In this document: in pieces, positions 40,701 through 49,490 of the stretch
How the letters are laid out: each line of letters opens with the position of its first letter
Position numbering within the stretch: position 1 is the first letter of the stretch
Origin: a bacterium
Lineage (GTDB): Bacteria > Oederibacteriota > Muellerivitia > Muellerivitales > Muellerivitaceae
DNA: 64,000 bases
Direction: 5' to 3'
Assembly: GCA_035549195.1 (NCBI GenBank)
Contig: DASZRK010000018.1
Location: 1 to 64,000 of the forward strand
Translations under genes and position numbers: made by a program
The notes under the pieces: generated by a model
The model's database searches: none
Told to the model about the DNA's origin: nothing
What the model saw: only the letters and a program-made list of their open reading frames with translations

Positions 40701-42194
40701 GCTCCCGGACATCCGTTGGGACAGGTCCCCCCGGGCCAGGGCCTGGGTGGCCAGGGAAAGGCGCCGAAGCCCGCTGGTCATCAAGGTGCCCAGGAAAATG
40801 GCCAGGCCCAGGCCTGAAAGCAAGGCGACGGCGGAGATCATGGCGGAGCGGCTATTGCCTTCCGCCACCCCCGCCAGGTAATAGGACTCGGGCATCAAGG
40901 TGACCAACAACCAATCCCGGTGGCCCCCCCGGCGGTCCTGATAGGCAATGGCCCTTCCGAGCCAGGTGACCCGGTCCAGGGGTTTCTCGGTGACATGGTC
41001 GAAATGGAAAAGAACGCCGTCCTGCAGGGCGCCCAGGTCCTGGTGGGCGGCATCGAGGCTTTCCAGGGCGTGGGTTTGGACCCCATCGGGGTCGGGGGAA
41101 GAGGAGGCAACGATCCTTCCGTCGCGGCCCACGACAAGGGCGATGCCGTGCTTGGCCACGGGCAGTTTCCGGAGGAGTTCCCCGATGCCCTGTTCCGGGT
41201 CGTCGCCCTTGGGAACATGGTCCAAATAATCGTCCAGGCTCAGGTCGATCCCTTTGGAGATCTCTTCGTGGAGCCGGCCTGCCAGCTTGTAAGCGTCCTC
41301 CCGGGCGCTCTTCAAGGTGACATAGGCGGTGGCCCCGACCATCACCAGGATCAGGGACAGGAAGGGCGCCAGCACGACCAGCCTTATGGGCAGTCCTTGC
41401 GGGCCTTGCCCGATCGGAGCGCCCCCGGAGGTCCAGGCCCACTCCCGGGATCCGAGTCGCCGTTCCCGGACATGGCCGGGGATATCGGCCCAGAACATCC
41501 CCAGTTTCCGGACCAGCGGAAAGGCCGCCAACATGGCGAAGGGTGCGATCAGCCAGGTGATGGAGGTGGTGAAGGCGAGGGCCGAGGTGATGTTGCGGTA
41601 GGAGATCTCCGGGGTGAATTTGCCGGCGCAGATGTGGCCCCAAAGAACGGGTTCGAAGACCATGAAAGAGGCCAGGAAGAGAAGATAAAGGCCCCAGGTC
41701 CGGGCCTTGCGGAAATCGGGATCCTTGCCGAAAAGCTGGTAGGCCACCCAGAAACAGGTGGGATTGATGAAATAACCCGGCAACCAGTCCATCAAGAAGG
41801 AGGGCGGCACGCCTTCGATGAGGTCGGAGAGCCCATAGGCAAAGGGGACGGTCAAGAGGGCGGGATAGCCGAAAAGGACCACACAGAGGAAGACCGTCAG
41901 GTCCTTCAAGGACTCGAAGGTCTGGGCGCCCGGCACCAGCACGATGAAGGAACCGATATAACCGGTCAGGACGATGAGCAGGAAGGTCAGCGGGATGGAA
42001 AGAAGGGCCTTGGTATCCCAGGCCTGGTGTTCCCGGCCCAGGCCCCAGTGGCCCCCGGGACGGAAGGTGAAGCCGCCGAAGGCGGCCAAGGCCAGGGCGA
42101 AGCCGATGATGAAAGCCAATTGGCCCCAGACCGCCAGGAGGGGAAGGGGCAGGGAAGCGAAGAGATCTTCCAGCGAGCGGAGGGCAAGGTTCAT
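37722..42194 (-). CDS. Hybrid sensor histidine kinase with membrane, PAS, GAF and receiver domains
   Basis: 1490 residues from the ATG at 42194 (GGGG upstream). Order: an N-terminal block of about eight membrane segments (1-260); an extracytoplasmic Cache-like domain between two further membrane segments (about 275-465); HAMP (about 470-525); two PAS domains (about 540-790, including [20 protein letters not shown] and [10 protein letters not shown]); two GAF-like domains (about 790-1085); HisKA with [20 protein letters not shown] (His about 1117); HATPase with [20 protein letters not shown]; and a receiver with LLVSDVVMP (Asp about 1409) and KPY. All catalytic motifs are present. It should sense several inputs. 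No separate output regulator is adjacent. Confidence 0.9.
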   Translation of the reverse strand: MNLALRSLEDLFASLPLPLLAVWGQLAFIIGFALALAAFGGFTFRPGGHWGLGREHQAWDTKALLSIPLTFLLIVLTGYIGSFIVLVPGAQTFESLKDLTVFLCVVLFGYPALLTVPFAYGLSDLIEGVPPSFLMDWLPGYFINPTCFWVAYQLFGKDPDFRKARTWGLYLLFLASFMVFEPVLWGHICAGKFTPEISYRNITSALAFTTSITWLIAPFAMLAAFPLVRKLGMFWADIPGHVRERRLGSREWAWTSGGAPIGQGPQGLPIRLVVLAPFLSLILVMVGATAYVTLKSAREDAYKLAGRLHEEISKGIDLSLDDYLDHVPKGDDPEQGIGELLRKLPVAKHGIALVVGRDGRIVASSSPDPDGVQTHALESLDAAHQDLGALQDGVLFHFDHVTEKPLDRVTWLGRAIAYQDRRGGHRDWLLVTLMPESYYLAGVAEGNSRSAMISAVALLSGLGLAIFLGTLMTSGLRRLSLATQALARGDLSQRMSGSRLEELNDLSDSFNLMADRLSESIGQLRAEVRTRKEREEELELGRNRLEVALKAGDLAIWDWDIVEDKLTWDEAMFRLYDLPAEGFKANFQAWARLVDPDDFIRADSDLRAAIRGERPFNTEFRVRLKSGARRTIRGMGQVLRDGNGVPLRIVGINWDATQRLASEEALRQSETFLRLAQEAAHVGSWEWDLGSGTFKWSEELARIHGIKLSEFDGRVETLMAFCHPQDRDRLRAAMARVAREGDDAGFECRIVRKDGIERDLWFLGRPLKGPEGDTLKVLGIALDTTERKYQDILMAEETRLLEMIASGSSMPEVLDAMVRGIEAISKDMTGSILLLTPDGTRFERIAAPSLPEVYCQAILKEPIGPQAGSCGTAVHLGKPVITQDIQTDPLWEKYRDWVEPFGLRACWSTPIRDAQGKVLGTFAMYYKEPRLPGPEDQMLIQRATHLAGVAIEKCRVRAENTQLMHDLGERVKELTCLKSAAEVLRDEELTNADWIREVCRLLPPAWQYPEVTEARIRLGDVEYATPGFRRSSWVQESRFTTSRGKEGTIEVAYLEPRPPESEGPFLREERNLIDSIAGMLRISIDRRESEGDRRRLEQQFQQAQKMEAVGHLAGGIAHDFNNMLSAIMGYADLLKGEMDPQDPRRHDLEQILTISEKAAGLTRQLLTFSRKQVIQPVVLDLNQSVENVLKMLKRVIGEDIHVSTDLSPAPVHCKADPGQMEQAILNLAVNARDAMPKGGGLYLSTSRVRLDEDHCRLYPGAVPGDHVLLTVRDTGTGMTPEVQARIFEPFFTTKEAGKGTGLGMAMVYGIVQQSGGHIAIDSIPGRGTSFLLYFPAAASSAGPVREKAPAPEPGHARNELILLVEDEESLRRLASRALTDNGYRVLSASSGHDALRVLDEHGPSIQLLVSDVVMPSLSGPALAEMVRERFPHMPVLFISGHADHAVFEHGLQKDKFDFLPKPYKVQELLVKVREVLDTREKQQGVPSSTA

Positions 42195-42342
42195 AGGGCC
42201 CCTTGGGTATAGGTCGGCCGAATATAGATGAGAGGCGCCGGAAGGCCCGGTCGCGGCCATGGATCGGAACGGCCCGGCCATTATCCGTCCAGGCCCTTGG
42301 TCCCGGAACAAAAATGGGCGGGAAGGGCCTCCACATCCCCCG

Positions 42343-42351
42343 TGCTATACT
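42343..42351 (+). promoter_or_regulatory. Extended -10 promoter
   Basis: TGCTATACT: a TATACT -10 box preceded by TG, 37 nt before the ATG at 42388. No good -35 box is seen, as expected for extended -10 promoters. It would drive the barrel-protein gene, divergent from the hybrid kinase. Confidence 0.5.
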
Positions 42352-42387
42352 TTCCCGGTCCCATCAGCCCGGCTTTTCAGGAAGATC

Positions 42388-43794
42388 ATGAAGCCATCGA
42401 ACCCGTTTTTCGCCTTACTTTCGGCCTTTTTTTCGTTCCTTCTTTTTCCACCGGTTCTTTCCGCTTCCCAGACCCGGGTGGCCGCCACGGGGGGATTGGG
42501 CACCCTGCTCGAGGACGAGACCGCCGACCTGAACCTTTACCTGGACGGTAATCCCGCCGGGCTCCTCTACCTGAACACCAAGGACCGGCTCGACCTGTCG
42601 GGGGAATGGTCCTCCAGCGATCAGGAGGGTCCTTGGGGTTCGGAGAGGACCACGGTCCTGAGCAGTTTCCCCAACGCCCTCGAGACCATTCCTTCCTATG
42701 GAGGGGTCATGGTCTTCCCGGACCCCCATTGGGCTTTCCAGGCCTCGGGTGGAGTCCTCTCCCGGCAAGGTTTTTCCGCTCCCGATCTTCTGGCCGATGA
42801 CCAGGACCTGACGCGATACCTGGGGATATTACGGGGAAGCTACGCGGCACCCTTTGCCTGCTTGGGGATGGAACTGGCCGGCATCCAAACGGACAAGTCC
42901 TATGCCTTGGGTTCCTATGATCCGGATGATCAAGTGCTTGCCGGTTCCAGCGCACAAGGGTCCACCCGTTTGAAGCTGGGTGTGGCCGCCACCTTTCCGG
43001 ACCGTTACACCGCCGACCAGACCCGGTTCCGGGTAGGGGTCCTTTGGGGAACCTCATTGGGTGATCCGGCCGAGACCAGGACTTTCCGGATCGAACCCCT
43101 GTCGCCGCCCGCCATCGGTGTGACCCAGGTCTGGGCCACCCGCGGTTCCGTGGAATGGGGAGGGGAGGCCACGATGGAGGTCCCGGGGATCCTGAAGATG
43201 ATGTTGGACGTCCATGAGGAGGATGCTTCGATGGAAATGACGCAGACCTCCACCGCCCCCGTAACCCTTACCACTTCCGGGCCCGCTCCCCCTTTCCGGA
43301 CCGGGAACCTGGGAGTGGATTGGAACTTCAAATGGACCGTGGCCGGTCTCGAGACCGAGGACCTGAAGCTGGGCGGAGGTCTTTCTTATTTTCGCGACTC
43401 CACCACCGATGCGAATTCAGCCCCGGGTCCCTACGAGGAATTCGCGACCCGCTTAGGGGTGGGATTGGACTCTCCCCGGGACCATCTGGTGGGCGTTCAA
43501 TGGACAGGGATCCGGACCTTGAGCGGCTTGGACCGTTCCCAGATCGCCTTCGGCGGGGAAAAGTGGATCTCGTCGACCTGGGCCTTGCGGTTGGGATTGA
43601 CCGGGGAGATCGACCATTCCGATGGCGCTTCCTATGAGACCTTGGACACGGTCCTGGACATGGGGGCTGGTTTGCAGGAGGTCTTCGGCCGGGTGGACCT
43701 GCGCCTGCGCCTGGGCCAGACGGTCAATATGAGCGATTCCTCCGACACGATCGGCCTGATGGAAGGTCAGGTCTCCGGGACCCTCTTCATTTGA
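42388..43794 (+). CDS. Putative outer-membrane beta-barrel protein
   Basis: 468 residues from the ATG at 42388. A signal peptide ends near FPPVLSAS. Alternating strands run through the whole length with many Gly/aromatic turns (LRLGLTGEIDHSDGASYETL, VDLRLRLGQTVNMSD), ending in TLFI. The N-terminal part (RVAATGGLGTLLEDETADLN, LYLDGNPAGL) resembles the start of surface or porin-like proteins in related candidate phyla. No family is recognised. It precedes the TonB receptor gene by 174 nt. Confidence 0.6.
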   Translation: MKPSNPFFALLSAFFSFLLFPPVLSASQTRVAATGGLGTLLEDETADLNLYLDGNPAGLLYLNTKDRLDLSGEWSSSDQEGPWGSERTTVLSSFPNALETIPSYGGVMVFPDPHWAFQASGGVLSRQGFSAPDLLADDQDLTRYLGILRGSYAAPFACLGMELAGIQTDKSYALGSYDPDDQVLAGSSAQGSTRLKLGVAATFPDRYTADQTRFRVGVLWGTSLGDPAETRTFRIEPLSPPAIGVTQVWATRGSVEWGGEATMEVPGILKMMLDVHEEDASMEMTQTSTAPVTLTTSGPAPPFRTGNLGVDWNFKWTVAGLETEDLKLGGGLSYFRDSTTDANSAPGPYEEFATRLGVGLDSPRDHLVGVQWTGIRTLSGLDRSQIAFGGEKWISSTWALRLGLTGEIDHSDGASYETLDTVLDMGAGLQEVFGRVDLRLRLGQTVNMSDSSDTIGLMEGQVSGTLFI

Positions 43795-43968
43795 TCATCT
43801 GATTCGTCTGCTTTTCCTTCAAAAGGCCGGACCTTCTCCACTTAAAGGCTTTTCTTTATGTTGAAAAGCTGTCCCCGGGGCTCGGAAAGTCTTTCCGTTT
43901 GTTATGATTGTTAGCCGAACGGATCCGGCAAAACCGGGCGTTAAAATAGCGGGGTATGGAGGTCTTCT

Positions 43969-46167
43969 ATGAACAAGTCCTATTTCGCCGGTGGAATAGG
44001 TCCATTATTTTTCACGTTCATCCTCTCCCTTGGATGGTCCTTTCCCCATCCTGCCCAGGCTAAAAAGGCACAACCCACCTCCCAAACCGCCGTGAACGAG
44101 GACGACGACGCGGATGGGGGAACCACCGCTCCCGATCTTTCCCAAATGAGCCTGGAGAAATTGGCCGACCTGGACGTTACCGTGACCTCCTCGGCCAAGA
44201 AGTCCGAATCCCTCCGTGACGCGACCTCCGCGATCTATGTCATCACGGCCGAGGACATCCGGCGCAGTTCGGCCCGGACCTTGCCCGATCTTCTCGCCAT
44301 GGTGCCGGGGGTGCAAGTGGCCCGGCAGTCGGGCAACGAGTGGGCCATCAGCGCCCGTGGGTTCAACTCCCAATACAACAACAAGATGCTGGTGCTGGTG
44401 GACGGCCGCAACGTCTATGACCCCACCTTCGGCAAGGTGAAGTGGAACGAATTGGACCTGTTCCTGCCCGACATCGAGCGCATCGAGGTCATCCGGGGTC
44501 CGGGCGGCACCCTTTGGGGCTGCAACGCGGTCAACGGGATCGTGAACATCATCACCAAGGATTCCAAGAGCACCCAGGGCACCTATCTTTCCACCTTGGC
44601 CGGCCTCGACCTCTATGGCTCCCGGCCCGATCCTCGCATCATGGACAGTCGGCTCCTGATCCGTTATGGAGGAGCGCTGGCCGCCAATACCAATTACCGG
44701 ATCTATGGCCAATTCTCCAGCGAGGCCCCTTCCATCAACCCCAAGGTGGATCCCTATGAGGATGACTTGGGCCCTTTTTGGAACGACAGTTGGTACGATT
44801 TCCGCGTGGGGGGACGTCTGGATTGGCGCAACGCCACCGATCAGGTGACATGGGAAAGTGAATTCCAAAAGGGCCATTTCGACTACGCCCGGCTCACGAC
44901 CGCGGTCGACAGTTTGTTCGACCCCACGACCTTCCAGGACATCAACGACCTCAATACGGAGATCGACCAGAACGCCCATCTTTTGTTGCGGTGGACCCGG
45001 GATTATTCCGATGGCTCCGAACTGCAGACCTTGGCCACCTACGATTACCACAACCTCACCTACACCAACGACCCGAGGGTCGAGAACCTGGGGCAGTTCG
45101 AGCTCCAGTTCCAGCACCGGTTCCTCCTAGGGTCCTGGAACGAGATCACCTATGGGGGGAATTACCGGAACTATTCCGACCAATTCCTGAACCCCCTTTA
45201 TTTTTTCTATTCACCGGACAACCTGACCTTGGACATCTATGGAGGCTATCTCCAGGACCGATTGACCTTGTTGGAAGGGCGGCTCTTCTTCACCGGAGGG
45301 GTGAAACTGGAAAGCAATTCCTTCACGGGCGGGGAATGGCAGCCTTCGGGACGCCTCCTTTTCACCCCGGACGACAAGAACAGCCTTTGGGTGGCGGTAT
45401 CCAAGGCGGTCCGCATCCCGGTGCAGGTCGGGACCAACTTGACGATCTATTTCGGCGGGATCCCGGCGGATGGTATCGGGCCTGGGACCCCCCCGGTGAA
45501 CACCTATGGCGCCTTCATCCCCAACCAGGATCTGAACGTGGAGAACTTGATCTCCTATGAATTCGGCTATCGGACCAATCCTACGAAAGAAACCTCCCTG
45601 GACCTGGCCCTCTTCTTCAACGACTACACCGACCTTTTTCGCTTCGTCCCGGTCAACGGCACCTACCCTTCCCCCGCCGGAGGAGTGATCGATAGTTCCT
45701 ATTTGCCGGTGGTCCAGCCCCAGAACGGCGGTAAGGGCGCCATCTATGGCCTGGAGCTCGCGGGGGAATGGAAACCGATGAAGTCCTTGAAATTCATGGC
45801 GGCCTACACCTACCAGGATTATGACCAGAACATGGTGGCCGCCTCCAATATCGAAACGGGCGCACCCCCTCCCCACCACCTGGCCAATGGACGTGTCTAT
45901 TTCGATCCCTTGCCCGACTGGGAACTGAACAGCGCGCTCTATTTCACCGACACCACCACCCTCTACGACCTGTTGGACAATACCCATGTGGTGCCGGCCT
46001 ATTGCCGGTGGGACCTGGGATTGGCCTGGAAAAGCCCGGAGGGGATGCGTTTCGAGATCGGCGCCACGGACCTGGAAGGGGGCTACAAGGAGACCCTTCC
46101 TTCGGCTTTCGTGGACCCCGTCCAGGTGGCGACCTCCCTTTACACCCGTTGGAGCCTCGAATTTTAG
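43969..46167 (+). CDS. TonB-dependent outer-membrane receptor
   Basis: 732 residues with GGAGG before the ATG and a signal peptide of about 31. The plug domain spans about 60-185: VTVTSSAKKSESLRDATSAI, YVITAEDIRRSSARTLPDLL, RIEVIRGPGGTLWGCNAVNG and IVNIITKDS. The barrel follows, ending in YTRWSLEF with terminal Phe. An Asp-rich stretch (NEDDDADGG, about 44-52) precedes the plug. The substrate is unknown; siderophore, cobalamin and glycans are possible. It leads an operon with YfiR-like, kinase and regulator genes (gaps 8, 3 and -4 nt), so uptake or surface sensing may feed the signalling pair. Confidence 0.9.
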   Translation: MNKSYFAGGIGPLFFTFILSLGWSFPHPAQAKKAQPTSQTAVNEDDDADGGTTAPDLSQMSLEKLADLDVTVTSSAKKSESLRDATSAIYVITAEDIRRSSARTLPDLLAMVPGVQVARQSGNEWAISARGFNSQYNNKMLVLVDGRNVYDPTFGKVKWNELDLFLPDIERIEVIRGPGGTLWGCNAVNGIVNIITKDSKSTQGTYLSTLAGLDLYGSRPDPRIMDSRLLIRYGGALAANTNYRIYGQFSSEAPSINPKVDPYEDDLGPFWNDSWYDFRVGGRLDWRNATDQVTWESEFQKGHFDYARLTTAVDSLFDPTTFQDINDLNTEIDQNAHLLLRWTRDYSDGSELQTLATYDYHNLTYTNDPRVENLGQFELQFQHRFLLGSWNEITYGGNYRNYSDQFLNPLYFFYSPDNLTLDIYGGYLQDRLTLLEGRLFFTGGVKLESNSFTGGEWQPSGRLLFTPDDKNSLWVAVSKAVRIPVQVGTNLTIYFGGIPADGIGPGTPPVNTYGAFIPNQDLNVENLISYEFGYRTNPTKETSLDLALFFNDYTDLFRFVPVNGTYPSPAGGVIDSSYLPVVQPQNGGKGAIYGLELAGEWKPMKSLKFMAAYTYQDYDQNMVAASNIETGAPPPHHLANGRVYFDPLPDWELNSALYFTDTTTLYDLLDNTHVVPAYCRWDLGLAWKSPEGMRFEIGATDLEGGYKETLPSAFVDPVQVATSLYTRWSLEF

Positions 46168-46175
46168 GAGCGGTT

Positions 46176-46739
46176 TTGACCCGAAAAAGCCTGATCCTTA
46201 TCTTCCTTTTGGCTTTCCTGACCGGGCCCTTGGGGCTCCGCGCGGAATCTTCCCGGGCGGTGGACCCTTATGAGCTGGAAGCGGCCTATTTGGTCCATTT
46301 CCTTGAGTTCGTGGGTTGGCCCGAAAGTGCCTTCGCCGACCCTAAATCCCCTTATGTGATCGGGGTACTGGGGGAAGACCCGTTCGGGGAGAAGCTCTCC
46401 CGCCTGACCTCCGGCCGCCTTTTCAACGGAAGGACCGTGATCATCAAGAAATTCGGGGGATATGACCCGGAGGAAGGGGATGACCTTCGGGCCTGCCATG
46501 TCCTGTTCGTGGCGGGGTCCGAAAAAGATCGCTTGCCCATCATCCTCAAGATCCTCAGGCGGGCGCCCGTCCTGACCGTATCCGAGATCGAAAAATTCCC
46601 CCTCTATGGGGGCATCCTGGCCTTCGACCAGGAGGGCAAGAAGATAAGGCTCTATGTCAATCCCAAGGCCGCCAAAGGCGCCCAACTCCAGTTCAGCGCC
46701 AGGCTCCTGCAGGTCTGCCGGACCTACGGGGACGACTGA
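46176..46739 (+). CDS. YfiR-family periplasmic protein
   Basis: 187 residues from a TTG at 46176, chosen because AGGAG at 46166-46170, which overlaps the receptor's stop codon, is 5 nt before it. A signal peptide is followed by the YfiR pattern: DPYELEAAYLVHFLEFVGWP, YVIGVLGEDPFGEKL, RTVIIKKF, CHVLFVAGSEKDRLP, VLTVSEIEKFPLYGGILAFD and RLYVNPKAAKGAQLQFSARL. In Pseudomonas, YfiR binds and represses the diguanylate cyclase YfiN in the periplasm. Here the next gene is a histidine kinase with the matching sensor type. Confidence 0.85.
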   Translation: MTRKSLILIFLLAFLTGPLGLRAESSRAVDPYELEAAYLVHFLEFVGWPESAFADPKSPYVIGVLGEDPFGEKLSRLTSGRLFNGRTVIIKKFGGYDPEEGDDLRACHVLFVAGSEKDRLPIILKILRRAPVLTVSEIEKFPLYGGILAFDQEGKKIRLYVNPKAAKGAQLQFSARLLQVCRTYGDD

Positions 46740-46742
46740 ACC

Positions 46743-48146
46743 ATGGCCTGGAACTTCAAGGACCTGGCCCTCAAGCGGAAGATATTCCTCATCGCGGTGG
46801 CCTCCAGCACCCTTTCCCTGGCCCTGGCCTCCTGTCTCATCCTCCTGAACGAGCGTCTGACCTTCCCGGGCATCCTGGAAAAGCAGCTCTTGAACCTCGC
46901 CACCCTGGTGGGGGACAACTGCACGGCGGCCCTGACCTTCAATGACGAAAAGACGGCGCAGGAGGTGGTCAGCACGCTCCACAACAACCCCCATATCCTG
47001 GAAGCGGTCCTTTACGACAACCGGGGCCGGGTCGTCGCCTGGTTCCCGCAGACCGGGACGCCTCCCGCCGTCCCGGCCAGACCCTTGCGGGAAGGGATCT
47101 GGATGGACCGGGACAAGGCCTGGCTCTATCACTATGTCCTGGCCGGGCCCGAACGGCTGGGGACCCTCTACCTGGTCTCCGACATGCAGGAGATGAACAG
47201 CCGGCTCCTCAATACCGCCATGGCGACCGGCGTCGTTCTGGTGGTCTCCCTGCTTCTGTCGGCCCTGGTGGCCGACCGGCTCCAACGGCGGGTGACCGAG
47301 CCGCTCCAACAGGTGGTCGAGAAGATGAAGGGCATCGCCATGGGCGAAGGGAACCTTTCGGAGCGCCTGGAGGTGGATGGCCGGGACGAGATCGGGCAAG
47401 TGGCGGAATCCTTCAACACCTTCGTGCACAAGCTCCAGACGGTGGATGAGATGAAACAGAACCTCATCTCGGTCGTTTCCCACCAGCTGAAGACGCCGGT
47501 GGCCGAGATCAACGGCTATATCGAGAACATGTTGGACGGGCTCTCGGGCGAATTGGCGCCCCGGCAACGGCGCTACCTGGAGGAGATGCGGGAGATCGGG
47601 CTGGAGAACTACCGGATGATCTGCGATCTGCTGAGCGTTTCGAAGATCGAAAGGGGCGTCATCGCGATCACCGCGAAGGAGGTCCCGCCCCGACGCTTGG
47701 TGGAACTGGCCATCCGGGACTACGAGACCTCCATCCGGCGCAAGGGCTTGAAATTGGTGCTGGAGGGGCTGGACCTGGACGTCCGGGTGCTCGCGGACCA
47801 GGACAAAACCGTTGAAACCCTCCGGAATCTGATGAACAATTCCTTGAAGTTCACCGATCAAGGTTCGATCACGGTCCGCGTCCTGGACCAGGGCGCCGAG
47901 GTCGCCTTGGAGGTGGAGGACACGGGCCTCGGGATGTCCCCCACCACACTGGAGAGCCTCTTCACCAAGAACCGGGTGTTGGGCGCCGAAGCCTCCCGGG
48001 CCGGGGCCGGCCTGGGCCTCTTCATCGCCAAGCGTTTCATGAAGCTCCAGGGAGGGGATGTGACCGTCACGTCCCGGCTGGGAAAGGGAAGCTGTTTCCG
48101 GGTCACGATCCCCAAGGCCACGGGACAGGAAGGGATGGGAACATGA
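46743..48146 (+). CDS. Sensor histidine kinase with CHASE8-like periplasmic domain
   Basis: 467 residues. TM1 about 14-36; a periplasmic domain (about 40-150) with ALTFNDEKTAQEVVSTLHNN and PHILEAVLYDNRGRVVAWFP, the CHASE8 pattern also found in YfiN; TM2 about 160-178; HAMP (about 180-232); HisKA with VVSHQLKTPVAEINGYIENM (His about 246); HATPase with LRNLMNNSLKFTDQGSI, VEDTGLGMS and GAGLGLFIAKRFM. It should phosphorylate the receiver protein encoded by the next gene, whose start overlaps its stop by 4 nt. YfiR next door is the likely periplasmic modulator. Confidence 0.9.
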   Translation: MAWNFKDLALKRKIFLIAVASSTLSLALASCLILLNERLTFPGILEKQLLNLATLVGDNCTAALTFNDEKTAQEVVSTLHNNPHILEAVLYDNRGRVVAWFPQTGTPPAVPARPLREGIWMDRDKAWLYHYVLAGPERLGTLYLVSDMQEMNSRLLNTAMATGVVLVVSLLLSALVADRLQRRVTEPLQQVVEKMKGIAMGEGNLSERLEVDGRDEIGQVAESFNTFVHKLQTVDEMKQNLISVVSHQLKTPVAEINGYIENMLDGLSGELAPRQRRYLEEMREIGLENYRMICDLLSVSKIERGVIAITAKEVPPRRLVELAIRDYETSIRRKGLKLVLEGLDLDVRVLADQDKTVETLRNLMNNSLKFTDQGSITVRVLDQGAEVALEVEDTGLGMSPTTLESLFTKNRVLGAEASRAGAGLGLFIAKRFMKLQGGDVTVTSRLGKGSCFRVTIPKATGQEGMGT

Positions 48147-48736
48147 CCAGCCAGAACTTGATCCTGATCGTGGAGGACCAACCGGGTTTCCGGCGCATCT
48201 ACGAGGATGTCCTGTCCGATGCGGGTTACGAAGTGGTGGTAGCGGAGGACGGGGAAAAGGGCTGGCAGATGATCCGGGACCGCAAGCCCAACCTGGTCCT
48301 GCTGGACCTGGGGCTTCCCAAGATGGACGGTTTCGAGGTGCTGAAGCGCATCCGGGAGGACGAGGCCACCCGGTCCATTCCCATCATCATTTTTTCGGTC
48401 ATGGGCGACGAGAAGGACATCAAGAAGGCCATGGATATGGGGGCCAACGACTACACCATCAAGGGTTTCTACACTCCCCGCCAGATCCTCAGCAAGGTGA
48501 AGAACCTGGTCCAGACCAGCGAGGTCGGGCCCTCCGAGACCTCCTTCAAGCTGATGGTCGATCCTTCGGGCGCCGATGCGGTCAAGGTCGGGCAGATCCT
48601 CAGCTTAGGCAAGGATAACCAGTGCCCGGCCTGCGCGGTTTCCGTCCGGTTGGAGGTCTTCCCCGACGCCGCCCCTGGCGGCGAGCATTGGTTCCGGGCC
48701 CGCTGGTCCTGCCCTCAATGCGGGAAGATCTTCTAA
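48143..48736 (+). CDS. Response regulator with C-terminal zinc-ribbon-like extension
   Basis: 197 residues. Receiver domain about 1-125 with Glu11/Asp12, Asp55 in LVLLDLGLPKMDG, switch Ser85 and Lys107 (IKGF). There is no DNA-binding or enzymatic output. Instead the tail (about 135-197) has two Cys pairs, Cys161/Cys164 in NQCPACA and Cys190/Cys193 in WSCPQCGK, as in a zinc ribbon. Output is probably protein-protein or nucleic-acid binding. Co-translated with the kinase gene. Confidence 0.85.
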   Translation: MTSQNLILIVEDQPGFRRIYEDVLSDAGYEVVVAEDGEKGWQMIRDRKPNLVLLDLGLPKMDGFEVLKRIREDEATRSIPIIIFSVMGDEKDIKKAMDMGANDYTIKGFYTPRQILSKVKNLVQTSEVGPSETSFKLMVDPSGADAVKVGQILSLGKDNQCPACAVSVRLEVFPDAAPGGEHWFRARWSCPQCGKIF

Positions 48737-48860
48737 CAAGATGGCCGGGAATTGGCGCGGATCTTCGCGAATTAAAACCTGAAGATAAAAGTCATTCGGG
48801 CCTGGGTCGGCTTTTTGAATCCGCGCTCATTTGCGTAAATTTGCGGCCGAAGCTTTGCCG

Positions 48861-49487
48861 TTATGCCGTCCATTTGGCCGTGAACTTCGGCGCGAAGGCG
48901 TAGTTCAACTGGACCAACACGATGAAGGCGATGCTCCAGGCGGTCCCAAAAACACAGAGCGCGGCCCCGAAGGCGTAGTAGGCCTGGGCCACCAGGACCC
49001 GCCGCCGTACCGCATGGTAGACCCCTTCGGTGCTCTTCCTCCCCAGCAGGTTGGCCCGGCAGGCGTAGCTCCAACTGGCCAGGATCACGACCCCCAACAG
49101 CAGGATGTTCAGCCAATAGAACAGGAGGGCCGATCGCAGGTGGATATGGGAGGCGAGCAGGGCGGTGGAGAAGGGGACGACCGCCACCAGGGCCAGGAAG
49201 GCCAGGTTGATCCAGGTGAAGTCCCGGTCGGCCCGGACCAATTGGTTCAACTGGGTTTGTTGGCCCACCCAAAAGATGCCAAGGGTCAGGAAGCTCATCA
49301 GGAAGGTCACGAAGCGGGGAAAAAGGGCGAGCAGTATCCCCGCCAATTCTCCATCACCCGATAGGGTCCCTTCGGGAACTTTCAGGTCGAGGATCAAGAG
49401 CGTCATGGCGATGGCGAAAAGGCCGTCGGAAAGGGCGGCCAGGCGTTCGTGGTTCCCCCCGGCGATCTGGTTGTAGTGCTTGGCCAT
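48861..49487 (-). CDS. TMEM175-family (DUF1211) membrane protein, likely potassium channel
   Basis: 208 residues, six membrane segments. The N-terminal signature RLAALSDGLFAIAMTLLILD matches the RxxxFSDGxFAIA type of TMEM175 proteins; here the Phe before Ser is Leu. Bacterial TMEM175 proteins with one six-helix unit form tetrameric potassium channels. It starts 3 nt after the alpha-galactosidase gene ends, so they share a transcript, although no functional link is obvious. Confidence 0.8.
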   Translation of the reverse strand: MAKHYNQIAGGNHERLAALSDGLFAIAMTLLILDLKVPEGTLSGDGELAGILLALFPRFVTFLMSFLTLGIFWVGQQTQLNQLVRADRDFTWINLAFLALVAVVPFSTALLASHIHLRSALLFYWLNILLLGVVILASWSYACRANLLGRKSTEGVYHAVRRRVLVAQAYYAFGAALCVFGTAWSIAFIVLVQLNYAFAPKFTAKWTA

Positions 49488-49490
49488 GGC

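Noticed and set aside
40920-42212. Plus-strand frame of 430 codons opposite the hybrid kinase
   Set aside because: Shadow of the membrane and Cache part of the kinase, which has intact catalytic motifs.
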